Shown piece after piece: positions 21,867 through 34,000 of a stretch of 64,000 bases of DNA. The DNA comes from Punica granatum (Eukaryota > Streptophyta > Magnoliopsida > Myrtales > Lythraceae), in NCBI RefSeq assembly GCF_007655135.1, contig NC_045131.1, positions 22,366,001 through 22,430,000 of the forward strand. Direction: 5' to 3'. Each line of letters begins with the position of its first letter. Position 1 is the first letter of the stretch. A model generated the notes under the pieces. The model did no database searches. It was not told the origin of the DNA and saw only the letters and a list, made by a program, of their open reading frames with translations. The translations under genes were made by a program, and so were the position numbers.

Positions 21867-24800
21867 ACATCGGCAACTACGGCCGAGTAGAGCGGAACTG
21901 AAGTCCAGTTGGTAAGCTCCTCATCCTCCCGTACAGGGCGGATATGAACCCTGGAAGATGTCTCCTCAGTGACGGCATATATGGCTGGCAAAGCCAAAAA
22001 CGCTTCAACTGCATCCGAAGAGAAGTCATCTGTTTCAGTGATTGGGCTATCGGAGGTGCCTCCCATGATCTGCGGTGGTGCTGCAAAAAACTGTGAGAGT
22101 GGTGGAACCAGAATGCCCCTGAAGAGCTTTTCGTAATGTACAGCAAGGCGGTGTAGATGCTTTCCACGGCGAGACTGCACGATCTCATGACAGGAGGGGC
22201 GAAAGCCAAGTCCCCTCCTATTGCGGTATTCCTCCATTTCAATCGGTCGAAGGATTCCCTGTGCACGTGCCCCAAGTCCAGTTCCGGGGACGTAATCGTT
22301 CTTCAACAGAACCTTTCCAATCATACGATCGGTTCGTGATGGACCGACTTTTCCGTAGTCTCGGATTACGGAAATCGTGTCGAAAGAGTGAAAGGGAAGA
22401 TTCTGATCTTCTCCAATGCTGATGTAAGGAACGGCTGTCTCCTTGTAGACTGCGTAGTCTTCCTCACCGTTGACAGTGATAAGCTTACCTTCGACGAAGA
22501 ACTTCAGTTTCTGGTGCAGCGACGAAGGAACAGCGCCGGCGGCGTGAATCCATGGTCTCCCGAGCAAGAGACTGAAAGCATTGGGTATCTCGAGGATCTG
22601 AAAGGTGACAGAGAATGAGCAAGGACCCACATCGATCAGGAGATCGATTTCTCCATTCACTTCTCTCCTAGAGCCATCAAAGGCTCGAACAGTGGTCTTG
22701 CTTGCACGGATGCGGCTCATGTCCACGTTCATCTGTTTCAGTGTGGAGACGGGGCAAACGTTGAGAGCAGAGCCGTTGTCGATCATGACTCGACCAACAA
22801 TGTGATTGTTGCACTTACAGACTATGTGCAATGCCCGTAAGTGTTCCTGACCTTCGGATGGAAGCTCATCATCTGCAAAGGATATCTGATTCGAGAAGAT
22901 TGAACTAACAGTCTGCTCGATATTATCCGATGCCGTGTCTTTTGGGACTTGTGCCGCGGTGAGGACTTTCAACAAAGCATTCCGATGCGGCTCGGAGCTC
23001 AAAAGCAACGCGAGGAGCAAGATATGGGCGGGTGACTTGCCCATTTGCTCCACCACTTTGTACTCACTTGCCTTGATCACTTTCATGAAAGCTTCCGCTT
23101 CTTGATCGGTGACCTTCTTTGTAAAGACTGGCACGGCTTCTGGAACGGCTGAGGATGTAATAACAGGGGCTTTCCCTTTGTCTGTAGACTCTGGACCCTG
23201 ATAAACTCGTCCTGAGCGTGTGATGCCCATCGCACTCATCTCATGCTCCATGTTGGCAACCTCATTCCCATAATCCCAGGGAACTCGACGGTCTTGGTAT
23301 GGCTCCTTCGCAAGAACCTCGATAACGAATGGGACGTCAGATCTAAATGCATCATTTGTCGGAGCATAATTGACAATAAAGGGAATTGAGGTCTTCTGCG
23401 CGTCTTCTTCCTCTTTGATAGAAGCGATGCTGATCATGTTGATAGAAGGTCCTGAACCTGATCCATGATCGGGGAGAAGGTTTGCGCGGACATTCGGTGG
23501 CTTCACTTCATTAAAGGAGATTTGCCTTGCATCGATCAACTCCTGAATTTTATTCCGGAGTGTCCAGCAATTGTCGAGGGTATGACCAGGAGCACCCCGA
23601 TGGAATTCACAGTATAAGTTCTGATTCTGCACTGTGGGGGTCAAAGTTGGGACCAGGCGCTTCTGTTCTGATCTTGTTGCCTGCAAGAAGCTGCCTGAAT
23701 ATGTGAGAGAGAGGGCTGGTAAAGTGGTGTACTGCTTGCGTGGACGCGGTTGTGCAACTTTGTCCTGATAAGTTCTGGGGGCTGGAGCACGTTGAACCGA
23801 CTGAGGAGATCTCGAAGCCGGGGGTCTACCTTGTTGAGCCTGAGCAGGAATATGCTGTTGCGGAAGTTGCGACTGGATAACAGTTGGCGGGGTTGGGAAA
23901 TAAGCCTGCGATGTTTGGTAGGGCTGCACATAATGCACGGGATGTGCATATGCCTGGGGAGTCTGTAATGCAGGAGTATAGTCCACCGAAATCGGCTGTG
24001 AAGCCTGATATCCGGAGTTGACGGCGCCAATAGTCATGTCTTTGCTTCTCCTGGAGGTTCCAGCAGTCTGCTTCTTTGACGTCTCTCCATCCTTCTTCTT
24101 TGATGGGCCTTCGATTCTTCCTAACTTAACACCCATGTCAAGCTTCTTTCCTGCCTCGATCAAGTCCGAGAAGGAGGAAGTATGAGCCAGGAGATGTGAG
24201 TAATACGCGCCTCTGAGTGTGGAGTGGAACAGCTGAACTTGTTGTCGCTCAGTGATTGGAGGAATGTGCTTTGCTGCTCTTCCTCTCCATTCCGTTGCGT
24301 ATGCTTCGAAAGCTTGACCCTCCTTCATCTCTGTCATGCTGAGATCGAGAAGGGTAGGAGGTGTTTCCGCACAAAATCGATACTGGTCGAGGAACTTCTG
24401 AGAAAGATCTGTCCATGTAGGGACATCGCCGGCTTTCAGGGTCATAAACCAATCTAGCGCCGATCCCATAAGACTATCTTGGAAAGTCTGAATGACGAAT
24501 TCCTCATAATCCCAGTATGAGAGCATTTTGCTCTGATAATGACGGAGATGATGCCGAGGGTCTCTGGTCCCATCATATCTTTTGAACTCTGGAATTTTGA
24601 TCTTAGGGGGCAGCCGCATGCCTGGAAAGAGATTCCAGTCACTGTCACTGAAATCGAAACGGGGGTTGCCTACTTGGAGGGCTCGAATGGTTTCCTCCAT
24701 TCTCTTTATTCTCCTCTCCTGTTCATTCTCCGCTTCGAGAGGAACGTTTGTCGGTAGAGCTGGAGGGGCAGCCTGAGTAGGCGTGCCCGGTTCAGTGGGA

Positions 24801-25483
24801 GGAATGTTTAGGGGCGGTGGAGCAGGGTAAGAAAAGCTTATTTGGGGTTGTGGAGTTTGGAAAGGAAATTGGTCTGCAGTGGAAACAGGAGCCTGTGCGA
24901 TCGTGACCGGAGGAACTGTCGGTGGTGGCACAGTATAGATTGGAGGATGCATTGACACGGTTAGCGGTGGCAGCGCATGCATAGTAGAGTCCGTGGATAA
25001 GAAAGCTGCTGGTGGCAACGGAACTGCTGTTGGAGCAGGTGGTGGCGGTAAAGGATCATTGATCGGATGGACTGTTGGTGCAAACGCCATTGCCGAGAAA
25101 GATGCGTCTTCAGCCTCCGAAGCAAAGGTTGGAGTGACCATTGGATTTGGATCGACAATTGGTCTATGCTCCAGAGGCGGAGTAAAGCTCGATGAGGCCT
25201 GATTCTGATTCCTGAGCATGGCCATGAGCTCAGTCATGTTGGTGGCCATGTTGGCCGCCAAGTGGTTCACCATTCCTTCTAACGCAGTAAAACGTGCGGA
25301 CTCCACAAGGTTGGACGCCGTCTGTACTGTTGGTGGAGGATGTCCGATAGGGACGCCTGAATGCGCTGTAGATATGTCCGTGAGCATTACAGGTGATGTA
25401 ACTTGCGTCAGTGGTGTTTGAGAATGTATCGGCGTTGGCGGAGTATCCTGTTCAAGAATGGCGGGTTGTTGGTCTTCTGCCAT
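21863..25483 (-). CDS. gag-pro: Gag-protease polyprotein with G-patch-like C-terminus
   Basis: This is an uninterrupted 1206-codon frame. Residues 1-250 are proline-rich and low in complexity. The capsid-type gag domain spans about 285-455 (FKRYDGTRDPRHHLRHYQSK ... ALDWFMTL). A zinc-knuckle-like motif C625-X2-H-X5-H-X4-C639 is a variant of the usual CCHC. The aspartic protease has DNGSA at 902-906 and LLGRPW at 972-977. Residues about 1045-1095 are glycine-rich and resemble a G-patch (KNDYVPGTGLGARAQGI then RGLGF). Gag packages the element RNA into particles and the protease matures the proteins. The start lies in a good context (GTAAGGATGG), the same as for ORF1. Unspliced RNA would end here; spliced RNA would continue into RT. 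Confidence 0.95.
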   Translation of the reverse strand: MAEDQQPAILEQDTPPTPIHSQTPLTQVTSPVMLTDISTAHSGVPIGHPPPTVQTASNLVESARFTALEGMVNHLAANMATNMTELMAMLRNQNQASSSFTPPLEHRPIVDPNPMVTPTFASEAEDASFSAMAFAPTVHPINDPLPPPPAPTAVPLPPAAFLSTDSTMHALPPLTVSMHPPIYTVPPPTVPPVTIAQAPVSTADQFPFQTPQPQISFSYPAPPPLNIPPTEPGTPTQAAPPALPTNVPLEAENEQERRIKRMEETIRALQVGNPRFDFSDSDWNLFPGMRLPPKIKIPEFKRYDGTRDPRHHLRHYQSKMLSYWDYEEFVIQTFQDSLMGSALDWFMTLKAGDVPTWTDLSQKFLDQYRFCAETPPTLLDLSMTEMKEGQAFEAYATEWRGRAAKHIPPITERQQVQLFHSTLRGAYYSHLLAHTSSFSDLIEAGKKLDMGVKLGRIEGPSKKKDGETSKKQTAGTSRRSKDMTIGAVNSGYQASQPISVDYTPALQTPQAYAHPVHYVQPYQTSQAYFPTPPTVIQSQLPQQHIPAQAQQGRPPASRSPQSVQRAPAPRTYQDKVAQPRPRKQYTTLPALSLTYSGSFLQATRSEQKRLVPTLTPTVQNQNLYCEFHRGAPGHTLDNCWTLRNKIQELIDARQISFNEVKPPNVRANLLPDHGSGSGPSINMISIASIKEEEDAQKTSIPFIVNYAPTNDAFRSDVPFVIEVLAKEPYQDRRVPWDYGNEVANMEHEMSAMGITRSGRVYQGPESTDKGKAPVITSSAVPEAVPVFTKKVTDQEAEAFMKVIKASEYKVVEQMGKSPAHILLLALLLSSEPHRNALLKVLTAAQVPKDTASDNIEQTVSSIFSNQISFADDELPSEGQEHLRALHIVCKCNNHIVGRVMIDNGSALNVCPVSTLKQMNVDMSRIRASKTTVRAFDGSRREVNGEIDLLIDVGPCSFSVTFQILEIPNAFSLLLGRPWIHAAGAVPSSLHQKLKFFVEGKLITVNGEEDYAVYKETAVPYISIGEDQNLPFHSFDTISVIRDYGKVGPSRTDRMIGKVLLKNDYVPGTGLGARAQGILRPIEMEEYRNRRGLGFRPSCHEIVQSRRGKHLHRLAVHYEKLFRGILVPPLSQFFAAPPQIMGGTSDSPITETDDFSSDAVEAFLALPAIYAVTEETSSRVHIRPVREDEELTNWTSVPLYSAVVADV

Positions 25484-25788
25484 CCTTACTCGTGCACGAG
25501 TCGGATATCGATGGGACGCCAGTTGTTAGTACCTGTATGCGTAAGTGTATGAGTGTACTTATAGTGCTTTGACTATCTTCAAAATATAGATGACAGTATA
25601 TGAATGCATGAGGTGCATAAGTTTGAAAATACTAATGCCATTACATCAGTTTGATTCATATTCTATAATTTATAAAGACAGTCTGTTTGAAAAGGAAACA
25701 TAAACATTAAACCGCCAACTATTACAACCCGTAGCTGAGTGAACGCTGCGTGGGTCCGGTGCGGGGCAAAAGCGTTAACAAACTAAAC
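25484..25788 (-). other. Spacer between ORF1 and gag
   Basis: This is 305 nt without an open frame of note. In sense it runs from the ORF1 stop to GTAAGG directly before the gag start codon. It may hold an internal translation or splice signal for gag, but nothing specific is visible. Confidence 0.5.
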
Positions 25789-27284
25789 CTAAGGATGAAA
25801 GACCTTGCGAGCTTTTGCCCGCGCTCGGTCCAGCATAGCGCTCAAACGCGCTATCTCCCTGTCTTGGTTCGCTATGCGTGCGCGAATCTGAGCCAACTCG
25901 CTCTGAAGCTCTCTGTGATCAGTGAGTTCTGCGCGAATATCCACAAGCTCACAACGGAGTCGATCTCGCTCTTCTCTGATGGACTGCAATTCTGTGCGCA
26001 TGACTCCTTGGACTGAGCTCTCCGCGTCTGGAATGTCTGCATGCGGTGCGTGAGGAATCCGCGGCAAATGTCGTCGACGAACGGGTGTGAGTCCCTGTGG
26101 ATGGAATTGCGCCACATATGCTACGGTAGCTGAGAAAGCTCGTTCGTCGTCGGTAGGGTGCTCTGGGAAATAGAGCTCTTGAACGGTGCGCGTGTTCCAT
26201 AAACGTTGAACTTCTCAAATCCGCAGAACCCTATCTGGAAGTAAAGTTATAATATCCGTCCACATGAAGCGGTGTGGAGTGCGATCTGCCTCTCTAGGAA
26301 TATCCTGTAAGCCGCCAAGTTGTCTGATGACTCGGGCTGGGAAAACAAGTGTGCTCCCTAAGTGACTGATCAGAGGAAGTCCTATGACTGAAGGGCATCC
26401 AATGGTCATGGGTCCACCGGGATTCCAGCGAGCAGCCCACAAAAACTGTGCCGGGGTGAGTCTCTTGAAGAACTGGATCCAATCGGTGTAGTCGCGATCG
26501 GAGGGCCGAAACACTTAAGTAGGCGAGCGATGAGCGAACGCTCGTCAGTGATGTAGGAAAAGGGATGTGATGAGCAGAACGGCCTGATGTGTGCGAGGAG
26601 CCAAATCTGAAGAAGATGCGGAGCTCCTCTCATTCTACCACGTCGAACCTCTCGTACATAGTCAAGAGACCGAATGGTCTCAGCCAAGACGGCTTCTACA
26701 TAGCTACGGCCTCCTACCACTTGGAGGATGACTTGGGCAAGTGCCCCGTCTATGAGGTTCGACGAGTGGGGGAATAGGATGGTCCCAAAGATGAGCAAGA
26801 GGAACCCGTGACAGGCGTCACGCTGGTACGATTCTCCCCTGGCATTGAGAGAACGAACATGTATGAAGTGTATGAGCCATGCGGTCCTAACGCTATGCTC
26901 CCCTCCATGCTGAAGCTCAAGACGAATTTCTTCGTCGCGGAGATCTAAGAGGATGGCGAGTCTACTCTGTATCGTGGCGAACTGGTTTGGCGCCACGATG
27001 TCGAGGGTCGGCATGGGTCGCTGAATGAGTGTCGCGTACTCCTCTACTGTGGGAGCTAGCTCTGACCCCTGAAAACTGAATACGGCCCGCTGAGTGTCCC
27101 AAAAACTAATAGCAGTTCTGAGTAGGGTCCAGTCAATGGGGGAATCAGCGAGTAATGGCAAGTCTCCTATGATGAGCCAGAGGAATGCACGGTCAACTGG
27201 GCGGAATGTATTCCAAAGGCGAGTAATGTCCGCAGATGGCATGATGATGACATCGAGCCTAAGACAGGGATGCGAGCGATCCAT
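25789..27284 (-). pseudogene. ORF1 upstream of gag (Ogre-type), one frameshift and one stop
   Basis: The frame starts at 27284 in the context GTAAGGATGG. Its first ~260 residues (LWNTFRPVDRAFLWLIIGDL, TLIQRPMPTL, HGFLLLIFGTILFP) resemble the plant domain found in Ogre ORF1 proteins and related to the plant mobile domain. The frame shifts by one base near 26505-26515, then continues to a TGA at 26217-26215. After that stop the same frame runs on to 25789 and ends in a charged heptad-rich coiled coil (RTELQSIREERDRLRCELVD). Without the two lesions it would be about 498 residues. Its biochemical role is unknown in this family. A single start and consistent position before gag support reading it as one ORF. 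Confidence 0.82.
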
Positions 27285-27864
27285 CCTTACCTAATGGAGA
27301 GATGTTGGTTTAATGTTTATAAACAAACTGATGTAATGTCCTAGGTTGTTTTGAAAACATGCATGCAGTGCAGAAAAGTAAAGTATAACTGTATCTATTA
27401 CAATGTACATCGCTCATTGTAGAAAAACAACAAAAGGCCCGCCTAAAAGAAAACTAGGGGCCGACTCAAAGACCGGACTTTGGGTCGGTTGACGGCATGA
27501 GGTTTGTTTTGGTCCAGCATGACGGTCCCTGTTTATGCATGGTTTCAGTGTTCTACTGGGAAAATCACTAACTAGGGGTGGGGGCTCCCGATTCAAGGAG
27601 ATCAATTCCTTGAAATCGAGCGAGGATCTTTGGGGGGCAGTTCGGTGGCGGAGCCAACTTGATCCGTTCCCTTACTCGGAACCTCTGACTAACCTAGCTT
27701 CCTAGATTGGTGCCCGTGGGATTTCAGGCATTTGGTACCTAAATCCACTAGAATGATGCAATGCGAGTGCAGAAAAGTAAATGTGCAAGAAAAGTAAATG
27801 TACAGAAAGCGATAAATAAACATGCAAGCAAGCAAACGGATCGAGCCTGAATCCACTAAGTATG
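27285..27864 (-). other. 5' leader of the autonomous element
   Basis: This noncoding leader lies between primer-binding site and ORF1. It matches the LARD-2 leader (about 54749-55275) nearly base for base and LARD-1 from 770 on (ACCATGCATAAMCAGGGACC, GAGTCGGCCC). It ends in sense with a pyrimidine-rich CATCTCTCCATTAG at 27304-27291, a good candidate splice acceptor six nt before ORF1. Conservation in gene-less members suggests packaging or priming functions. Confidence 0.75.
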
Positions 27865-27882
27865 TCCCCAGTGGAGTCGCCA
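27865..27882 (-). promoter_or_regulatory. Primer-binding site
   Basis: In sense the sequence is TGGCGACTCCACTGGGGA, three bases after the 5' LTR end. It starts with TGG, the complement of a tRNA CCA end. Ogre/Tat elements commonly use an arginine tRNA; I could not verify the tRNA here. The identical 18-mer occurs in LARD-2 at 54731-54748. Confidence 0.88.
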
Positions 27883-27885
27883 AGC

Positions 27886-30800
27886 TGTACGGACCCGAAT
27901 GTGGACTCTCGTCGGGGCCCGCATTGCGCGCTTTTGGATCGCGCGGCTTGGGAGTGTCCACCTTCCCGTGGGGACGCGTGACGGACACGCGTGAGAGAAG
28001 GAGTCGCCACTTATCATTTTACGACCCGTAGGTCGAGGGCGGATAAGTTACTCGAGTCTAGGGTTATGGAACACCTAGTTTGTCGTTAAGGCATTGATCT
28101 GTGCGGAACCGGAAAATCCGTGTTTGGGGGTTCATGTTACGTGCGGGCCTATATCCCGCACGCCCTTTCGGTACTCTGGTTTGCTAGGCTTGCATTTTTG
28201 TTTTATTTACCGCATGAATTAGGCTGCACTTGGCTCACACGTTTTGACACCGTAACTTCGATGAATTAAACGATGTCGGTGGAGAAGCTGAGAGAGAAGT
28301 AAACCCGTATGTCGGGGAATTGGTTCACAATCTTGCGTTACAGTTCATCGAGCCATGGAGGTTGAATCCCTGCGTGAACCAGAACCGCGAGTTCTTGGAT
28401 TTACTTGTATCTGGGCAAGCATTAGACCGATTCGATTAATTCGACTCTCGGACCGTTCGCTCACCGACTGAAATTCTTACAGAATAAATGTACAAAATAA
28501 AATCCTTACAATGCTCTCGAAAACAATAAATACAAATTACAAATGGCCGAATTCCAGTAGACTCGCGTTCGGTTATTATTCCACTCTAACTCACCGTGAG
28601 TTTAGGGAAAAAGACCGAAGAACTGAAATTCAATGGACACTCTCACTGAATAGGGCGTTGGACCCTGTGAGTGTTGATTAGGGCGTTGAACCCTGTGCTC
28701 GATGATTAGGGTGTTGAACCCTAATATTATTCGGCCTAGGGATCAAGCTCGACCCGTATGGCAAACAAGTGCGGAAAGATAACACGCAACATGTTAATAA
28801 CAGACAAGGTGTTTTGTATTTACCGAATGTACGTGGATTAACAAGTTTATTAATCCAAAAGTGTTTTTGCAAGCAAATGCCATATGCTAAGCAATCAAAC
28901 ACGTGCCAATGTTTTAGTATTCTGCTTTTGTTGGAAATTTGGAAAAGAGAATCGAATATCATGTGTGTAGATTGCTTTTATAGTGATTCGGTGTTGTGAC
29001 ACTGAATTACCACTGAATTGATCCAAACTTGTATTTTGACTCTAAATTTGGAACCTAGAGTTCCGCCTAACCATTTTCTAGGATTTGGTTAAGTCGAGTG
29101 AAATGATTAGTTCGATAACTGTATTTTGATACAGAATACCCAACTGACATCTTAAACTGCGCTAGGATGTCGGCGAATCACGAAATGATGTTCTTGCCCT
29201 TGATTTGAAAATTTGTTTTCAGAAAAGGAGAACAACACAATAAGGATTTGAAAGTATGAGGGTTTTGAAAAGGGCATTAACACCGTTTTGTAATTCGTCG
29301 ACGCGAGTTACAAATTAATGTCCAATTCGTGCAAAGTTATTTAAATGGAATGAATTAACCGTGTGAACGTCCCGATTAACCCGTTCGTGGAATTAATGCT
29401 TAAGGTTATTGCCGAATACTTTAATTGTGAAAACGATTCGTGATTCGGCGACCAACACGAATCCGTAAGGATGGAGGATATTTGGTCCAATGACCGAAAC
29501 TACCCTCGTAACCGAATAGACCCGAATGAGTCAACGATACCCGAATCCATGCATGTTTTGTTTTGAAAAGACATGTAATCGATGTTTTAACATGGGAATC
29601 GTGGAAATATCGAAATTACACTTTCGTACAATCCGAGAAATGAATTAAACTCGAAATAAGGAAATCATTCTTGATCCAAAAAGGGCCAAGAAGCCCTCGG
29701 CTTCACCTTGTCAAAGATGGCCGAATACTCTCATGGCTCGATTCAAATCACAAAGAATTTCCTTGTCTTGGTTTAATCATTTTTCGCATGCTCAAACATC
29801 AAACATCATGAATAACACGTTTTGACAAAAGCCGGTATTACCATGATTTGATTAACTCATTTAAACATGCAAACATTCACAAACATGTTATTTAAGGAAT
29901 CGATAAAATAATACCGGTTTCATGCATGCAAGAACAACAAAATAAACTCGGAAAATAACTTGGATCGGGCTAAGGAGACCAATCTTAACCCGAAAAGAGC
30001 AACTCAAGTCTCGGCCATCCCATTTAGAGACTTGGCCGTGAGCTCACTTGCCATTTCCGGGTTGGGATGGTCTTCCAAACAACAATCCAAACCTTTTTCC
30101 GACATGCTAGCAAGTTATAAGGTAATACACATGCATAATATAACATAAAATTGCATAAAAGTTAAGTCTTGCAAGTTAAGTATGCATAAAATACCATAGT
30201 ACTCCATAACCATGCAAAAATATAAAAAGCCCTAACTCCTCTAAGTCAAGAGTGATTTACCTAGCCTCGGGATACGAGGAAAGAGTCGGGGAAGTGTTCG
30301 AGAGTCGGGTGACTCGGTTGAACGCTTGGAAGGATGCTCGGGTGCAAAGGATGCACGTTCGGGGAGCTAGGTGCACGGGGAATGCGCCTGGAATGCACGG
30401 GAGGCGCGCGGCGTGCGCGGGGCGCGGGCAGGCACGCGGGCGTGCGCGGGCGTGCCCGCGGGCGGCGCTGGCGGGTCACTATTCACCCGAGAGTAGCGAT
30501 TTCACCGGAAATGCACTATTTGACCTGAAACAATAATTTAAAGACTTCAAATGGAAAAACCAATTTCACCAATGAACTCCATGGGTCCAAAATGAGTGGG
30601 ATATGAAGTTTGAGAAATTTTGAGCTTAAGTCGGGATGATGAACATCGGCTTCCGACTTAAGAACTCAAGGCTCTCTTTTGATCTTTTCGGTTTTCTTTT
30701 CTCTTCCTTCTAAGTGCTGAAGTTTTCTGGTTCTTGAGTGTTCTTGGCTATGGAGTTTGAGAGGATTTCTTGAAAGAGAAAGGTTGGAGAGAGTGTGTAA

Positions 30801-31035
30801 GAGAAGAAGTGATTATTTTAATCACTTTTGGGCCATTTATAGGCAAAGCTAATGACACAATTAGCAAAAGCAAGTGCTCTTAACCCCCATGCTTAGAAAA
30901 TATCAAGCCTCATCCTCTTCCATTGCATTAATGAAGAAGAGATAAGACATTGATGAGCATTGATGAGCATTGATGGAGGCTTGAGTGTTGTCTTCAAACT
31001 CTTGGATATTTTCAAGCAAGAGTGCAAGTTGCCTT
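27886..31035 (-). repeat. 5' LTR of the autonomous element, promoter-distal part (split)
   Basis: This part is collinear with 11710-14860 of the 3' LTR. It includes the GGGTTCAACGCCC cluster (28650-28735), the CpG-rich block (about 30350-30475) and the TATA box at 30835-30842. It is interrupted at 31035 by a solo LTR of the same family in the opposite orientation. Together with 36045-37454 the LTR is about 4555 bp. Confidence 0.95.
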
Positions 31036-34000
31036 TGTCAGCACCCCATTTTGGCTCACCGATTTAAATTACATCATCAGCAATGATCCAAGCCATGACT
31101 TGAGCAGAATACAGAAAAACGACTTAACAGAGCAGAAAATCACTATTCATCCTCAAGTCAGCAAAATCGAGCAAATGACACATGCATATGACAGAAGGAC
31201 TCCAGGGGTCACCAAAGGGTAATAGAGTGACTAGAGAGCTCAGCAATATCCAAAACCGGCATTTTCAGTATATCACACGGACAGTTCTATTTTCCGATAG
31301 TTCGCTCGATCATCGGAAGATAGCCAAAATTAGACTCCAAAAATCCACTCCAATGCCAAACAGATGAAAAGTGTCCCCAAAGGCATTTTGCAAATCATCT
31401 GCTCTATACAGAACAACTTTCTGTATACAGACAACTTTTCAGTGGAAGTCCAAAAATGCCGGTTTCTCGGAGAAAAGTTAATTCCAAATATCAGATGCGG
31501 CCACGCCCCACAATCATACAGAGCACGTGCAGAGCTTCAGATTGTCTTTTGGAAGCCATACAAACACCTTAAATGACTTCCGAGCGACAAAACGGGCATA
31601 CCCTTCTTCGGAAGAGCGTAACCGGAGACTGGTCTGATGGAATTACGGTAAACGAAGTTCACACTACATTGCCCTGAAAACTCCAGCGGACATTCGCAAT
31701 TGGGCAAAACAGACAGCAAAACCCTTCACGGTTTCCCGAGTAACCTCCGAGGAGCACAAAAGGCCATTTTCAGTGAAGATCCATATCCGGAGGTCCTCTT
31801 TGGGGAAACTTGATGCCGAATGCTTACGTTACACAATACTAGCCTTCTCAAGGCTCAATGTGGAGTCGTCGGAATGAATCACACAACTCGTCTAGACCCC
31901 CCGAGCAGTGCTTTAAGGATCTCAGATGCACTTTTCATATCCTTAGAGGCCCAATCTCGGCAAACAGAGATCACAGTGATCTCCGGATCACCCAAGAAAC
32001 TCAGAAAGCAATCTGAGAAATCCAGTTTCGGTCTCCTAGGACATCTCCGGCTCCATATTTTGCATTACCGGCTTAAGGGTCAAGTGCCCACGTAATTTGA
32101 CAATTTATGTCAAAATGACCGACGTGGGATGCAGATACAAGATATGCTGTCAGAAGTGGGCAACCTCGCTCTGAATGCATAAAAGGAGCAAAACCGGCTT
32201 CCGAGCCTCATACAGACATTTGGCAATTTCTCACGGAAAATGCCAATCTCGGACTCTTTAAACCCGTTTCCTCGCGTATATCGATAATTCAACATTCGGT
32301 TCGAACCACGAGCCTCGAATGCGCGATCAATCGAGACCCGAGCTTTTTCCCGGTTTCTCCTCTTCGGTCGTGGGACCCACAGGCTACCCAAGATGAGTCA
32401 CCCTATGCTCTAGAAGCTTCTTCTTCCTCTTCAATGCAAGAAGCCAACTTGCCATCTCTTAGCCAAAATATCTTGGAGAGGTTGAAGACAACACTCAATG
32501 CTCATCAAAGCTTCTCGGCTCTTCTTCATCAAGATTGCATGGTCCACATTCATCCTCATCTCCTTGTCATTTTCTCCATGCAACTTGCATCCTCTTAGGA
32601 AAATATCAAGCCTACAATTTGAAGACAACACTCCATCTTCATCAATGCTCATCAATGCTTATCTCTTCTTCATTAATGCAATGGAAGAGGATGAGGCTTG
32701 ATATTTTCTTAATCAAACCGAAATTTGCTAAGCATGGGGGTTAAGAGCACTTGCTTTTGCTAATTGTGTCATTAGCTTTGCCTATAAATGGCCCAAAAGT
32801 GATTAAGATAAGGACCTCTCCTCTTACACACTCTCTCCAACCTTTCTCCTTCAACAAATCCTCTCAAACTCCATAGCCAAGAACACTCAAGAACCAGCAA
32901 GCTTCAACACTTCAAAACCAAGAGAGAAAAACCGAAGCAAACCCGAAGAAAGCTTTGAGTTTCTTAAGTCGGAAGTCGATGTTCATCATCCCGACTTAAG
33001 TTCAAAACTTCTCAAACTCCATGGACCACATGTTTTGGACCCAAGGAGTTCATTCATGAACTTAGATTTTTGGTTTGAAGTCATTTGCTCATCATTTCAG
33101 GTTGATTTCCTCATTTCGGGCGAAGATCGTGCTCTCGGGTGAACAGTGCACCCGTAGCCGCACGCTCGCGCGTCCAGCCGCGCACACGTGCGCACAGCCG
33201 CGCGCCCGCGCGCACAGCCGCGCGCCCGCGCGCCTCCCGTGCACTCCAGCCGCACGCCCCGTGCACCTAGCTCCCCGAACGTGCATGCCCTTGCACCCGA
33301 GCACTCTTCCAAGCGTTCAACCGAGTCACCCGACTCTCGAACACTTCCCCGACTCTTTCCTCGTATCCCGAGGCTAGGTAAATCACTTTTGACTTAGAGG
33401 AGTTAGGGCTCTTTACATTATTTGCATGGCTATGGAGTAATATGGCGTTTTATGCATGTTTAACTTGCAAGACTTAATTTTTATACACTTTCTTGTTATA
33501 TTATGCATGTTCATCATCATATAACATGTTAGCATGTCGGGAAACGTTTGGATCGACCCTCGGAAGACCTTCCCGACCCGAAATAAGCAAAAGAGCTCTC
33601 GAGTTTGCCTCAAGAAGAGGTGACCGAGACTTGGCTTGCTTTCCTCGGGTTAAGAACGGCCTTCTTAGCCCGATCTAAGTTCGATTCCTGAGTTTTCTCG
33701 TGTTTTCTTACAAGCATGAAGTCGGTATTGTTTTATCGATTCCTTAAATAACTTGTTTGTGCATGTTTGCATGTTCGAATGCGTTATTCAAATCATGGCA
33801 ATACCGACTTTAGTTAATCGTGTCATTTATCGTGTTTGTCATTTGAGCATGCGAGAAATGATTCAAAACAAGACGGGGAAACCTCGTGGAACCCCATTCG
33901 GGCCATGGGACCTCTCGGTTATCTCCAAGGAGAAGTGACCGAGAGCCTCTTAGACTCGTACGGGTTGCATGAGGCTCCCTCTTCCCGTTTTGAGTCCGTT

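Noticed and set aside
21877..25202. Many short frames on both strands within gag-pro
   Set aside because: They are shadows of the intact 1206-codon frame, which alone carries recognisable domains.
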